Shown here piece after piece: positions 1 through 6,983 of a DNA stretch of 18,652 bases. The position numbers were made by a program, and so were the translations under genes. Source of the DNA: RUG754 sp964345365 (GTDB lineage: Bacteria; Bacillota; Clostridia; Peptostreptococcales; Anaerovoracaceae); NCBI GenBank assembly GCA_964345365.1, contig CAYFQR010000030.1:1-18652 (forward strand), in the 5' to 3' direction. Within the stretch, counting starts at the first letter, position 1; every line of letters begins with the position of its first letter. The notes under the pieces were generated by a model. It ran no database searches. It was not told where the DNA came from and saw only the letters and a program-made list of their open reading frames with translations.

Positions 1-142
1 AGACAATAATTTTCAAGTGACTAATTTTTGACAGCTATGAATTCATCTCAAAACATGTGGAGTGCGCATGTTTGATGTCACAAGTAGATAAGTAGCGATA
101 TAACGTAATATTGACATTAGAAAATTTTGTGGAGGTTTTAGT

Positions 143-304
143 ATGGAAATCGTTAACAAAATAACCTATGACATTGAAAAAAGTGCCGCCCGAATAGACG
201 ACATTCTAAATGGCAACGACATAAATTATTCTGATCAGGATTCAAATGCTGTTATTACTCATTTTATTCAGCTTAAAAAGACCGCTGTGGATTGGATACC
301 TTGA
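143..304 (+). CDS. Small ORF, probable broken N-terminal fragment
   Basis: A 53-residue ORF with an ATG and a good ribosome-binding site (GGAGG at 131-135, 7 bases before the start), so it was once, or still is, a real translation start. The peptide (MEIVNKITYDIEKSAARIDD...) is soluble and charged and has no signal peptide. It runs out of frame at 302-304 inside the sequence that encodes a membrane domain in another frame (246-674). From memory the pattern KSxxRIDxIL...D-x-NY resembles the extreme N-terminus of nucleotidyl-cyclase-domain proteins, but the piece is too short to be sure. The likeliest reading is the head of one gene joined to the body of a broken neighbour; a working micro-protein is the alternative. 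Confidence 0.4.
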   Translation: MEIVNKITYDIEKSAARIDDILNGNDINYSDQDSNAVITHFIQLKKTAVDWIP

Positions 305-813
305 TGAAAGGATTTGCTTCGGAATGGTTATTCTGAATATTATTCAATGCCTGATTGAGCTGCTTACTTTTTTGATAGACGGCAAACAGGTGCCGGTATA
401 TCGCACGCTGTTGATAGTTTCAAGCGTCATTTTATATATTAACAATATTATATTCGCTTTTTCCTGGACAATATATACGGATTATAAGTTGTTTAGAGAT
501 ATGAAAAGAATCAAGCGAATATATCCTTATGTTGCGATACCTGCCGTACCGGTTATAATAGGTTGTTTGATAAATTTAGTGACACCTATGTTTTTTGCGG
601 TTGATGAATATACACTCTTGGAGAGAGGTCACGGATATTACCGATGCCGTCAAGAAACAGGTAACATTGTTTAACGAATCCGCAAAGAAGCCTTATAAGA
701 TAAGTTTCTCAATCGGTCAAAGCATATTCAGAACCAAGCATGAAACTATAGATGATTTTTTGAAGAAAATCGATAGGTTGATGTATGAAGACAAGAAGAG
801 AAAAGCGGCGTAA
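246..813 (+). pseudogene. Decayed membrane diguanylate cyclase (GGDEF) remnant
   Basis: Two overlapping frames together give the two ends of one protein. Frame A (246-674) encodes a hydrophobic multi-helix domain (helices such as MVILNIIQCLIELLTFLI and TLLIVSSVILYINNIIFAF) of the kind that precedes GGDEF domains in clostridial diguanylate cyclases. Frame B (about 595-813) encodes what looks like the last third of a GGDEF domain: a SIG motif after a beta strand (KISFSIGQSIF), then a helix with DDFLKKIDRLMYEDKKRK, the usual GGDEF ending. The rest of the membrane domain, the GGDEF signature and the active site are missing, and the join falls near 600-625. An internal deletion plus frame change explains this. 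It cannot make c-di-GMP. The start is also unclear, because frame A has no ribosome-binding site of its own. Confidence 0.75.
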
Positions 814-815
814 TT

Positions 816-844
816 AAAAGTGGACTTCTACGAAGTCCACTTTT
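816..844. terminator. Bidirectional intrinsic terminator
   Basis: A perfect 13-bp inverted repeat, AAAAGTGGACTTC and GAAGTCCACTTTT, around a TAC loop. T-rich sequence leaves the stem in both directions (TTTTCGTTT on plus, TTTTAATTA on minus). It lies between the convergent cyclase remnant and the btuD-like gene, and overlaps the stop codon of the latter (828-830). Confidence 0.85.
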
Positions 845-1589
845 CGTTTAACTTGTTCAACCAGCCGTACACGTTAAAATCGTAGGCGTCGGAGAGGGTT
901 TCTTCGTTCATAATCTCTTCGACTTCTCCATATCTGAACAGCTGTCCTTCTTTCAGGATGAGGACTCTGTTTCCGTATAATCTCGCGAGCCTGAGGTCGT
1001 GAACGACTGATATAACGGCTCTATTGCCGTTTTGAAGCCATTCTTTTATCAAGTTGAAGACCTGTTCCTGGTAGGCCATGTCCAAGTGATTTGTAGGTTC
1101 GTCGAGAATCATAAGTGACGGGTCTTGTGTGATGAGCTGTGATAAAAATGTTCTTTGCAGTTCTCCGCCGGATAAGGTGAGAATCGACTGTTCTTTTTTT
1201 TCAAGCATGCCGGTTTGACGGAGTGCTTTTTCTATCATTTCTTCTTCAGCTTCACTCGGTTTGCCGAATATGCCTTTGGAGTGTGAATATCTTCCCAAGG
1301 CGACAACTTCTTCTACCGTGTACGAGTAGGCGACATTATGGCTTTGCATAAGGACGCCGATTTCTTTTGCACGTTCCGTCGGCTTCATTTTCTTGATATC
1401 TTTATCCTTATAGAAGATTTCTCCGGTAAAAGGCACGTTTTGTGAAACTGCGTTAGTGACGGTAGTCTTTCCTGCACCGTTTTGGCCGATAATCATCAGC
1501 CAGTCTCCCTCTTTGACTTCAAAGCTGATATGATCTAAAATTGTTTTACCGTAAAATGCTACGGTTAAGTCTTTAACTATAAGCATCAT
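828..1589 (-). CDS. btuD: Cobalamin/Fe-siderophore-type ABC transporter ATPase
   Basis: ATP-hydrolysing subunit of a type II ABC importer, acting at the cytoplasmic face of the membrane. The 253 residues hold all nucleotide-binding motifs: Walker A GQNGAGKT at 35-42, Q-loop glutamine at 82, signature LSGGE at 139-143, Walker B LMILDE around 159-164 and H-loop His197. Length and layout match the FecE/FhuC/BtuD group. Its start overlaps the permease stop by four bases (ATGA, 1586-1589), which points to translational coupling. It is last in a three-gene minus-strand operon and stops inside the terminator stem. FecE-type ATPases serve haem, siderophore or B12 systems alike; the assignment to B12 rests on the cobalamin-riboswitch-like leader of the operon (3641-3753), so the symbol is an inference. 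Confidence 0.85.
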   Translation of the reverse strand: MMLIVKDLTVAFYGKTILDHISFEVKEGDWLMIIGQNGAGKTTVTNAVSQNVPFTGEIFYKDKDIKKMKPTERAKEIGVLMQSHNVAYSYTVEEVVALGRYSHSKGIFGKPSEAEEEMIEKALRQTGMLEKKEQSILTLSGGELQRTFLSQLITQDPSLMILDEPTNHLDMAYQEQVFNLIKEWLQNGNRAVISVVHDLRLARLYGNRVLILKEGQLFRYGEVEEIMNEETLSDAYDFNVYGWLNKLNEKWTS

Positions 1590-2614
1590 TTCACCTTTCT
1601 CATGTTAAAGAAAATATTTACGAACAGTATCGACCCGACAAACGAAGTGACAATTCCTATCGGAAGTTCGATAGGGCTGAGAACGGTTCTTGAAATAAGG
1701 TCTGCATACAGCAAAAATACTGCCCCTCCGAAGAGAGTTGAAACGAGAAGTTTTAGGTGAGACGGCCCGACAATTCTTCGCATCATGTGCGGTATTATGA
1801 GGCCGACAAATCCTATTGTGCCGCTGAATGCTACGCACACACCTATTATTGCGGAAACACAAATCATAATTGTCAGTTTCACTTTTCTTATATCCACACC
1901 TATATTTTGTGCATTTCTTTCACTTATGGCAAATGCATCCAATTCTCGAGATTTTGAGAGAATCGTTCCGCCGAAAATCAGAAGTATAACGAAGATTATT
2001 ATCGCACCTTTATAGGTGCTTCCCTGAAGGCTTCCCATCGACCAAAATGTTATGGATTCAACTTTGTGCGAAGCAAATACGGTTATAAAGCTTGTAATAC
2101 TCGACACGAACATGGAATATATTACGCCCAAAAGTATAATTGTATTCGTGGAAAGGGAATAGTCCAATTTGTGTGAAAGCGTAAGGATTATTACAATTGA
2201 CAAAAATGCGAAAAGCATCGCCATAATTACAGTGCTCCCGAAGGACAGAAACGGGGTTTTAAGTCCAAAGGCGATTGCAATTACCGCACCTAATGACGCA
2301 CCGGAAGATACTCCCAAAGTGGAGCCGTCTGCCAGAGGATTTTTTAGTAGCCCCTGCATGGCTGCTCCGCATAAGGAAAGGGAAGCCCCTATAAGTGAAA
2401 CCGTTATGACGCGCGGAAGCCTGACTGACATTATTATTGATGTTACGGTTCCGAAATTTTCGCCGTAGAAAATGTTTCTAAATACAATTTCCGCAACCCT
2501 GCTCATAGGAATATAAACGCTTCCGAGTCCAACACACAGAGCCATTGAGAGTATCGTTATCGTAATAAATATTATATAGTGCTTCAGATTGAATCTATTT
2601 CCTTTTTTAAGCAT
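1586..2614 (-). CDS. btuC: FecCD/BtuC-family ABC transporter permease
   Basis: Membrane channel subunit of the same importer; it would work as a homodimer with two copies of the ATPase. The 342 residues are very hydrophobic and fit about ten helices. Family hallmarks are visible: RLPRV at 65-69, and a segment at 92-110 containing NPLADGSTLG followed by GASLGA, typical of FecCD proteins. The C-terminal half has the GTIGFVGLIIPH segment that contacts the ATPase. The ATG at 2612-2614 overlaps the binding-protein stop by one base (TAATG) and its own stop overlaps btuD, so the three genes are co-translated. Substrate specificity cannot be read from the permease; the leader RNA argues for cobalamin. 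Confidence 0.87.
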   Translation of the reverse strand: MLKKGNRFNLKHYIIFITITILSMALCVGLGSVYIPMSRVAEIVFRNIFYGENFGTVTSIIMSVRLPRVITVSLIGASLSLCGAAMQGLLKNPLADGSTLGVSSGASLGAVIAIAFGLKTPFLSFGSTVIMAMLFAFLSIVIILTLSHKLDYSLSTNTIILLGVIYSMFVSSITSFITVFASHKVESITFWSMGSLQGSTYKGAIIIFVILLIFGGTILSKSRELDAFAISERNAQNIGVDIRKVKLTIMICVSAIIGVCVAFSGTIGFVGLIIPHMMRRIVGPSHLKLLVSTLFGGAVFLLYADLISRTVLSPIELPIGIVTSFVGSILFVNIFFNMRKVK

Positions 2615-3558
2615 TATTTACTTCTTTCTTTGATAAAGTCCGAAAGGGCCTTAGCACCGTCTTTAATTCTCGGCGCAGGTCTTGAAAGTTCGTTATTTAC
2701 CAGATTCAATATATTGTCCTCTTTTACGGCGGTAATGTTTTCCCAGCCCGGTCTTGATTTTATTTCTTCAACAGGGGTAGGCCCTTCTCCGAAATACATT
2801 GTAATGGTAACTATGTAATCCGGATTTCTTTCAAGGACTTGTTCTTCAGAAACTTCGCCCCAACCGTCCACGTCATCGAATACATTTTTCAGCCCCACAA
2901 TATCTGCAACTTCCTGCATAAAAGTGCTCTTGCCTGCGGTCCAAAGTCCATATTCTAACGGTGAAACTTCAAAATAAACGGTTTTACCCTCGGTTTTGGA
3001 TTTAGATTTGGAAATATCATCAAATGTGGTTTTCATATCATTGATGACATTCTCCGCGTTTTCTTTTTTGTCCATAATCGTTCCGATAAGCTCTACAGCC
3101 TCATAAACTTCTTCAATACTGCGAGCTGAAGTAACACAGACAGCAACGCCTGCATCGGTAAGAGCTTGAACCTGTTCTTCGGTATGATCCATATCGCTCA
3201 TGATTATGAGGTCGGGTTCTAATGCTAAAACTTGTTCCGCATTTAATTCGCTTCCTGATTCAACAATTGTTTTGTCCAGAGCTTCTTCCGGGTAGTCAAC
3301 ATATTTTCCTATTCCGACCAATGTATCTATTGCTCCGACGGCATAGAGGATTTCAGTGTCCGCCGGTGTAATGGCTACAACTCTTTCCGGTGTTTTTTCA
3401 AAAGAAACTTCTCTACCCGTCATATCGGTCACGGTCAAAGAAGGGTCAGTCGTTTCCGTAGCGTTATTTGCAGGGCCGCAGCCTGCTAAAAGCATGGCAA
3501 AAATCGTTACCATTGCTACCAACATAAAAATCTTGGTTTTGTTTCTTGATGTCTTCAT
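2614..3558 (-). CDS. btuF: Cobalamin-type substrate-binding lipoprotein
   Basis: Extracellular membrane-anchored binding protein that delivers the ligand to the permease. I place the start at 3556-3558, giving 314 residues: the peptide opens with a charged n-region (MKTSRNKTK), a hydrophobic stretch and a lipobox LAGC with the lipid-modified Cys at 27, and it has GGAG about 8 bases upstream. The frame is open further upstream to 3738, but that stretch is the riboswitch and terminator, so a longer start is wrong. The mature part shows the class III binding-protein layout: TVTDMTGREV near the start, PERVVAI, LEPDLIIMSD, then a second lobe with the NPDYIV motif. It is the first gene of the btuFCD-like operon. 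A siderophore or haem binder is the alternative if the leader were misread. Confidence 0.85.
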   Translation of the reverse strand: MKTSRNKTKIFMLVAMVTIFAMLLAGCGPANNATETTDPSLTVTDMTGREVSFEKTPERVVAITPADTEILYAVGAIDTLVGIGKYVDYPEEALDKTIVESGSELNAEQVLALEPDLIIMSDMDHTEEQVQALTDAGVAVCVTSARSIEEVYEAVELIGTIMDKKENAENVINDMKTTFDDISKSKSKTEGKTVYFEVSPLEYGLWTAGKSTFMQEVADIVGLKNVFDDVDGWGEVSEEQVLERNPDYIVTITMYFGEGPTPVEEIKSRPGWENITAVKEDNILNLVNNELSRPAPRIKDGAKALSDFIKERSK

Positions 3559-3574
3559 TATAATTACTCCAACT

Positions 3575-3603
3575 AAAAAATGCTTCCTCCGAGGGAAGAA
3601 GCA
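3575..3603 (-). terminator. Riboswitch-linked intrinsic terminator
   Basis: Read on the minus strand: TGCTTCTTCC, loop CTC, GGAGGAAGCA, then six T. The ten-base-pair stem has one G-T pair. It sits between the cobalamin aptamer and the btuF ribosome-binding site, the usual place for the expression platform of an OFF switch. Closing it would end transcription before btuF. Confidence 0.85.
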
Positions 3604-3640
3604 CATAGGCGTAGGCCGGCTCTCAAACCCTAGGAGTTGA

Positions 3641-3753
3641 TATGCACACCGGTACCCCGACTTAGCTTTAAAAGCATCACGGTTACTAGGATAGTCCGGG
3701 ACTTTCACCCGATTCCCCGCAGGTTTTTCACCAAGCATTGCTGCATGTGCACA
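3641..3753 (-). ncRNA. Cobalamin (B12) riboswitch aptamer
   Basis: Leader RNA upstream of btuFCD. On the minus strand a closing stem P1 can form between TGTGCACA (3746-3753) and TGTGCATA (3641-3648), eight pairs with one G-U. Inside are recognisable cobalamin-riboswitch pieces: GGGAATCGGGTGAAAGTCCC (3698-3717), a following AACCGTGA element where the consensus has ACTGTGA or similar, and the B12 box as AAGTCGGGGTACCGG (3649-3663; usual form AAGTCAGGATACCTGCC). The transcript predicted from the promoter at 3768-3796 would start just upstream, and an intrinsic terminator follows. Expected behaviour: B12 binding favours the terminator and switches the importer off. Two core elements differ from the common consensus, so this is a variant; I did not run a covariance model. 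Confidence 0.78.
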
Positions 3754-3767
3754 GCGCTAATAAAATA

Positions 3768-3796
3768 ATTTTATCATAGAAAAATCTTCTATGCAA
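3768..3796 (-). promoter_or_regulatory. Sigma-A promoter of the btuFCD operon, with dyad
   Basis: On the minus strand: TTGCAT (3791-3796), 17-bp spacer, TAAAAT (3768-3773). Predicted start near 3760, so the leader covers the whole aptamer. The spacer contains a dyad, CATAGAA-5-TTCTATG (3775-3793), that could be an operator in addition to the riboswitch. Confidence 0.7.
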
Positions 3797-3882
3797 CAAT
3801 TATAGTTGTATGTGGTTTTGTTTTTAATTTGTCTTAAATAACAATGAAATCCTGATATTTTTGAATATTTTAAAAAAATCTC

Positions 3883-3911
3883 TTGCAATTAAGACATATA
3901 TTTAATATAAT
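3883..3911 (+). promoter_or_regulatory. Sigma-A promoter of the APC transporter
   Basis: TTGCAA (3883-3888), 17-bp spacer, TATAAT (3906-3911): a near-consensus promoter. It is divergent from the btu promoter, the two being about 85 bp apart with AT-rich DNA between. The stretch 3797-3882 holds nothing else that I can support. Confidence 0.8.
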
Positions 3912-3981
3912 GGTAGAAATTTATAAAAAACAGTAAGTATGCTCTTATTTGAACATATCTTACAAGAAAGGAGTCTTTATC

Positions 3982-5370
3982 ATGGACAATAAAATGGAAA
4001 AACGCTATGGACTTCCGACTGCCATTTGCATGGTTGTCGGTATCGTAATAGGCTCCGGTATTTTTTTCAAAACTGAATCCGTACTATCATTCACCGGAGG
4101 AAATGTTTTAACCGGAGTTCTATCACTTGTAATTATCGGTTTTATTATGTTCTTCTGTGCGTACGCATTTAGTTTGCTTGCACAAAAATATTCCAAGGTG
4201 AACGGCTTGATTGACTATGCCGAAGCAACCTGTGGTGAAAAATATGCATATTACTTAGGCTGGTTTATGACATTTATCTATACACCGGCTATCACATCGG
4301 TACTCGGATGGGTTACCGCAAGATATTTCTGCGCTTTGTTCGGTTTCGACGCGACAAGCAGCGAAACATTGACAATAGCGGCTTTAATTCTTGTGGGCGG
4401 TTCGTTTTTAAGCGCTCTTTATCCGAAATTGGCCGGCAAAACCCAAATTTCTACAACTGTTATTAAATTCATCCCGCTTATTTTGATGGCCATAGTAGGC
4501 ATCATCGCCGGATTATCAAATTCACAGCTTGTTGATAACTTTAAGCACACAATATCAAACGATGTGACCATGGTTGGCGGTCTTACCGCATCGGTAGTAT
4601 CATTGGCGTTCGCATTTGAAGGATGGATATTTGTTACATCCATCAATGCCGAATTGAAAGATTCAAAGAAGAACCTACCGAGAGCCTTGATTATAGGCAG
4701 TGTTATAATTGTCGCTATTTATGTATTTTATTATCTCGGTGTTTGCGGCTCCGTGCCTGTTGAAACACTGATTGAGTCGGGCTCAACAGAGGCATTCAAA
4801 CACTTATTCGGCAATTTGTTCGGCACTTTGTTGTCCGTGTTTATTGTTATTTCCTGCCTGGGTACGACAAACGGGCTTATCATGGCAAACTGCCGCAATG
4901 TCTACTCGCTGGCGGTACGCGGTCACGGGCCGAAGCCTAAGATGTTCGCTCACATAGACGAAACGACAAATATGCCGTTAAACTCCGCATTCTTCGGAAC
5001 TTTGCTGTCAATCATCTGGTTGGTTTACTTCTTCGGCGCAAACTTAAGTTCTACCAACTGGTTCGGGTTCTTCAGCTTTGATTCCAGCGAGCTTGTAATA
5101 GTTGCATTATATGTGATGTACATTCCGATATTCATCAAAATGTACAGATATGAGGAACACAACGGCTTCAAACGTTATATCGTTCCTTCGGCTGCAATCC
5201 TGAGCTGTCTGTTCCTTATCGGCTGTACGATTTACTCTCACGGTATTGCAAAATATCAGGCAGCGGCTGCTGAGGGCAGATTTTCACTGCCGGTACTTGC
5301 ATTTGTTATAGTTGCAGCCGTGGTTTTTCTGATTGGCAAAGCCTTCTACAAGTCGGGAGAAAGAAAGTAA
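3982..5370 (+). CDS. APC-family amino acid permease
   Basis: Twelve-helix cytoplasmic-membrane transporter of the amino acid-polyamine-organocation superfamily, probably an amino acid antiporter or importer. I choose ATG 3982 (462 residues), because AGAAAGGAG lies 8 bases upstream; the frame is open to a TTG at 3949 with no such site. Helix 1 has the unwound substrate-binding motif GSGIF at 24-28, after GLPTAICMVVGIVIG. The helix 6 region and the loop after it read FAFEGWIFVTSINAELKDSKKNLPRA (split here as FAFEGW ... NLPRA, 210-235), typical of the SteT/LAT-like branch. It stands alone between its own promoter and a weak hairpin at 5373. The substrate cannot be told from sequence; serine/threonine-type exchange is possible but only a guess. 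Confidence 0.85.
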   Translation: MDNKMEKRYGLPTAICMVVGIVIGSGIFFKTESVLSFTGGNVLTGVLSLVIIGFIMFFCAYAFSLLAQKYSKVNGLIDYAEATCGEKYAYYLGWFMTFIYTPAITSVLGWVTARYFCALFGFDATSSETLTIAALILVGGSFLSALYPKLAGKTQISTTVIKFIPLILMAIVGIIAGLSNSQLVDNFKHTISNDVTMVGGLTASVVSLAFAFEGWIFVTSINAELKDSKKNLPRALIIGSVIIVAIYVFYYLGVCGSVPVETLIESGSTEAFKHLFGNLFGTLLSVFIVISCLGTTNGLIMANCRNVYSLAVRGHGPKPKMFAHIDETTNMPLNSAFFGTLLSIIWLVYFFGANLSSTNWFGFFSFDSSELVIVALYVMYIPIFIKMYRYEEHNGFKRYIVPSAAILSCLFLIGCTIYSHGIAKYQAAAAEGRFSLPVLAFVIVAAVVFLIGKAFYKSGERK

Positions 5371-5372
5371 GA

Positions 5373-5396
5373 ACATAAAAAACATTTATGTGTTTT
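5373..5396 (+). terminator. Weak AT-rich terminator candidate
   Basis: ACATAAA (5373-5379), 5-base loop, TTTATGT (5385-5391), then GTTTT. It directly follows the APC transporter stop. The stem is only A-T rich, so strength is doubtful. The rest of the gap to 5592 (about 200 bases) has short ORFs without ribosome-binding sites, including a spot where GATGAAAC occurs twice; I see no gene there. Confidence 0.4.
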
Positions 5397-5592
5397 AAGC
5401 AAATAATTCAAGGATGTTTCGTAAGACGTCTGTTTTGCTCTTGCGAACCATTTTGTCGGGCTTTTTCGGGTATTTGGAGACAGAACCGCAAAATACATGA
5501 GGTCGGAAGTACCGAGGGAATCAACATATATGATGAAACCTCAGATAAGCAGGATGAAACTTCCGGAAATCAGGCGAAACTCTGAAATGTTA

Positions 5593-5642
5593 TTGATATA
5601 TGCCATAAACGTGGTATAATATAAATGGCATATGTCATAAAC
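5593..5642 (+). promoter_or_regulatory. Promoter with TATGNCATA operator repeats
   Basis: TTGATA (5593-5598), 16-bp spacer, TATAAT (5615-5620), upstream of the DUF134-mrp operon. The promoter is framed by ATATGCCATAAAC (5598-5610) and ATATGTCATAAAC (5630-5642), 12 of 13 identical and 32 bp apart, about three helical turns. ATATGCCAT also forms an inverted repeat with ATGGCATAT (5625-5633) around the -10. Each copy contains the palindrome TATGNCATA. Because the first gene encodes a DNA-binding protein, autoregulation is the natural inference. Confidence 0.65.
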
Positions 5643-5661
5643 TAAGCGGAGGTGATAAAAA

Positions 5662-6120
5662 ATGGCAAGACCTGTCAAATGGAGAAAAGTATGTAGTTTG
5701 CCCGACGCGAATAGATTCGGGCCTCTTGATTCGTCTGCAAAGTCAGAAGACTATATAAATATGACTGTAGACGAATATGAAGCAATTAGGCTTATTGATT
5801 TGGAGGGCTTTAATCAGGAAGAGTGCGCCAATAAGATGAATATTGCTCGCAGCACCGTACAGGGTATTTATATTGAAGCCAGAAAGAAGCTGGCCGAGTC
5901 ATTGGTAAATGGAAAGGTACTATTCATTGACGGAGGCGAATACAGGCTTTGTGACGGCTCGGGAGACGGTTGCGGTCGCGGCTGTCGTAAAAATAAGCAC
6001 GGCAGACGCAATACGGAAGGTCGCGGCATCAGAGAAGGTTTGCACGGCAGATGTAATTCAGAAGGTCGCGGCAACGGAGAAACTCTGCGTTGCAAAAATA
6101 AAAAAAATATATCAATATAA
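5662..6120 (+). CDS. DUF134/UPF0251 DNA-binding protein
   Basis: Predicted transcription regulator of 152 residues. The N-terminus MARPVKWRKVCSLP and the segment MTVDEYEAIRLIDLEG (34-49) are typical of DUF134, followed by a helix-turn-helix resembling sigma-factor region 4 (QEECANKMNIARSTVQGIY, about 52-70). GGAGGTGAT lies upstream of ATG 5662. After about residue 96 the protein becomes Gly/Arg/Cys rich: C97, C104 and C108 could bind metal or a cluster, and two tandem 15-residue repeats (HGRRNTEGRGIREGL at 113-127, HGRCNSEGRGNGETL at 128-142) form a tail not seen in the short core of the family. The mrp gene follows 15 bases after the stop; DUF134 genes commonly travel with Mrp/NifX-type genes, suggesting a link to Fe-S or redox control. 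What it regulates is not known. Confidence 0.85.
   Translation: MARPVKWRKVCSLPDANRFGPLDSSAKSEDYINMTVDEYEAIRLIDLEGFNQEECANKMNIARSTVQGIYIEARKKLAESLVNGKVLFIDGGEYRLCDGSGDGCGRGCRKNKHGRRNTEGRGIREGLHGRCNSEGRGNGETLRCKNKKNISI
5998..6087 (+). repeat. Two tandem 45-bp repeats inside the DUF134 gene
   Basis: Units 5998-6042 and 6043-6087 are in frame and share CACGGCAGA at the start and GAAGGTCGCGGCA in the middle, with scattered differences elsewhere. They encode the duplicated 15-residue tail. The array keeps the frame, so it is a coding duplication. Confidence 0.85.
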
Positions 6121-6135
6121 TAAAGGAAAAAGAGA

Positions 6136-6969
6136 ATGAGCAAAAATTGCAATCATGACTGCAGCAGTTGTTCGGAGGACTGCACAGAAAGAGAAGAACA
6201 AGAGTTTGATTTCTCCGAGAAGCCACATGAAATGAGTAGTATCAAGAAAGTAATCGGCGTTGTGAGCGGCAAAGGCGGTGTCGGCAAGTCACTTGTTACA
6301 TCCATGCTTGCTGTCACGATGAACCGAAAAGGCTATAACGCTGCGATTCTTGACGCTGATGTGACCGGACCGTCAATACCGAAAGCATTCGGCATAAAAG
6401 AAAAAGCATCGGTCAGTGAATTCGGGTTATTTCCTGTCAAAAGTAAAACCGGTATCGATGTTATGTCAGTCAATTTACTTTTAGAAAACGATACCGATCC
6501 GGTTGTCTGGAGAGGGCCGATTATTGCGGGAACGGTAAAGCAGTTCTGGACGGATGTAATCTGGGACGATGTCGATTATTTGTTTATCGATATGCCGCCC
6601 GGCACCGGCGATGTTCCTCTCACGGTATTTCAGTCAATTGCAGTTGACGGGATTATTGTTGTGACATCCCCGCAGGAGCTTGTATCCATGATTGTGGCAA
6701 AGGCGGTCAATATGGCGAAGATGATGAATGTTCCTATTATAGGTATAGTGGAGAATATGTCATATTTCAAATGTCCGGATAACGGAAAAAATTATCAGAT
6801 ATTCGGTGACAGTCATATTGAAGCTATTGCCGAGAGACATGATCTGAAGGTTCTCGCGAAACTGCCTATTGACCCTAAATTTTCGGCCGCATGCGATAGA
6901 GGCATGATTGAGCTTTTCGACGGCGATTGGTTTGAACCGGTTGCTAAGATACTGGAAAACATCGAATAG
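6136..6969 (+). CDS. mrp: Mrp/NBP35-family Fe-S carrier ATPase
   Basis: P-loop ATPase thought to carry or insert iron-sulfur clusters in the cytoplasm; it works as a dimer. The 277 residues show the deviant Walker A GKGGVGKS (45-52), the ILDADVTGPS segment (71-80) and DMPPGTGD (152-159), all diagnostic of Mrp. The N-terminus carries four cysteines spaced C-x3-C-x2-C-x3-C (C5, C9, C12, C16), comparable to the N-terminal cluster of NBP35-type proteins. Near the C-terminus the usual CPDC bridging-cluster motif reads CPDN (213-216), so the second cysteine is missing. AAAGGA lies 8 bases before the ATG. It is co-transcribed with the DUF134 regulator and ends at a strong terminator. Function in Fe-S transfer is well supported for the family; whether this variant holds the bridging cluster is open. 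Confidence 0.9.
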   Translation: MSKNCNHDCSSCSEDCTEREEQEFDFSEKPHEMSSIKKVIGVVSGKGGVGKSLVTSMLAVTMNRKGYNAAILDADVTGPSIPKAFGIKEKASVSEFGLFPVKSKTGIDVMSVNLLLENDTDPVVWRGPIIAGTVKQFWTDVIWDDVDYLFIDMPPGTGDVPLTVFQSIAVDGIIVVTSPQELVSMIVAKAVNMAKMMNVPIIGIVENMSYFKCPDNGKNYQIFGDSHIEAIAERHDLKVLAKLPIDPKFSAACDRGMIELFDGDWFEPVAKILENIE

Positions 6970-6983
6970 ATTCCAAAATGCGT

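Noticed and set aside
28..116. Promoter candidates TTGACA at 28-33 and 111-116
   Set aside because: Neither has a TATAAT-like hexamer at 16-18 bp. The dyad AAACATG...CATGTTT at 51-73 is also unexplained but unsupported.
3559..3738. N-terminal extension of the binding protein to 3738
   Set aside because: The stretch is the riboswitch aptamer and terminator; the lipoprotein signal and ribosome-binding site fix the start at 3558.
3949..3981. TTG start for the APC transporter
   Set aside because: No ribosome-binding site there, while AGAAAGGAG sits at the right distance from ATG 3982.
5388..5585. 65-residue ORF between the APC transporter and DUF134 genes
   Set aside because: Starts inside the weak terminator, has no ribosome-binding site and mixes Cys-rich and random-looking sequence; no family recognised.
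5998..6087. Repeat array as a possible CRISPR
   Set aside because: Only two adjoining units with no spacers, in frame inside a gene.
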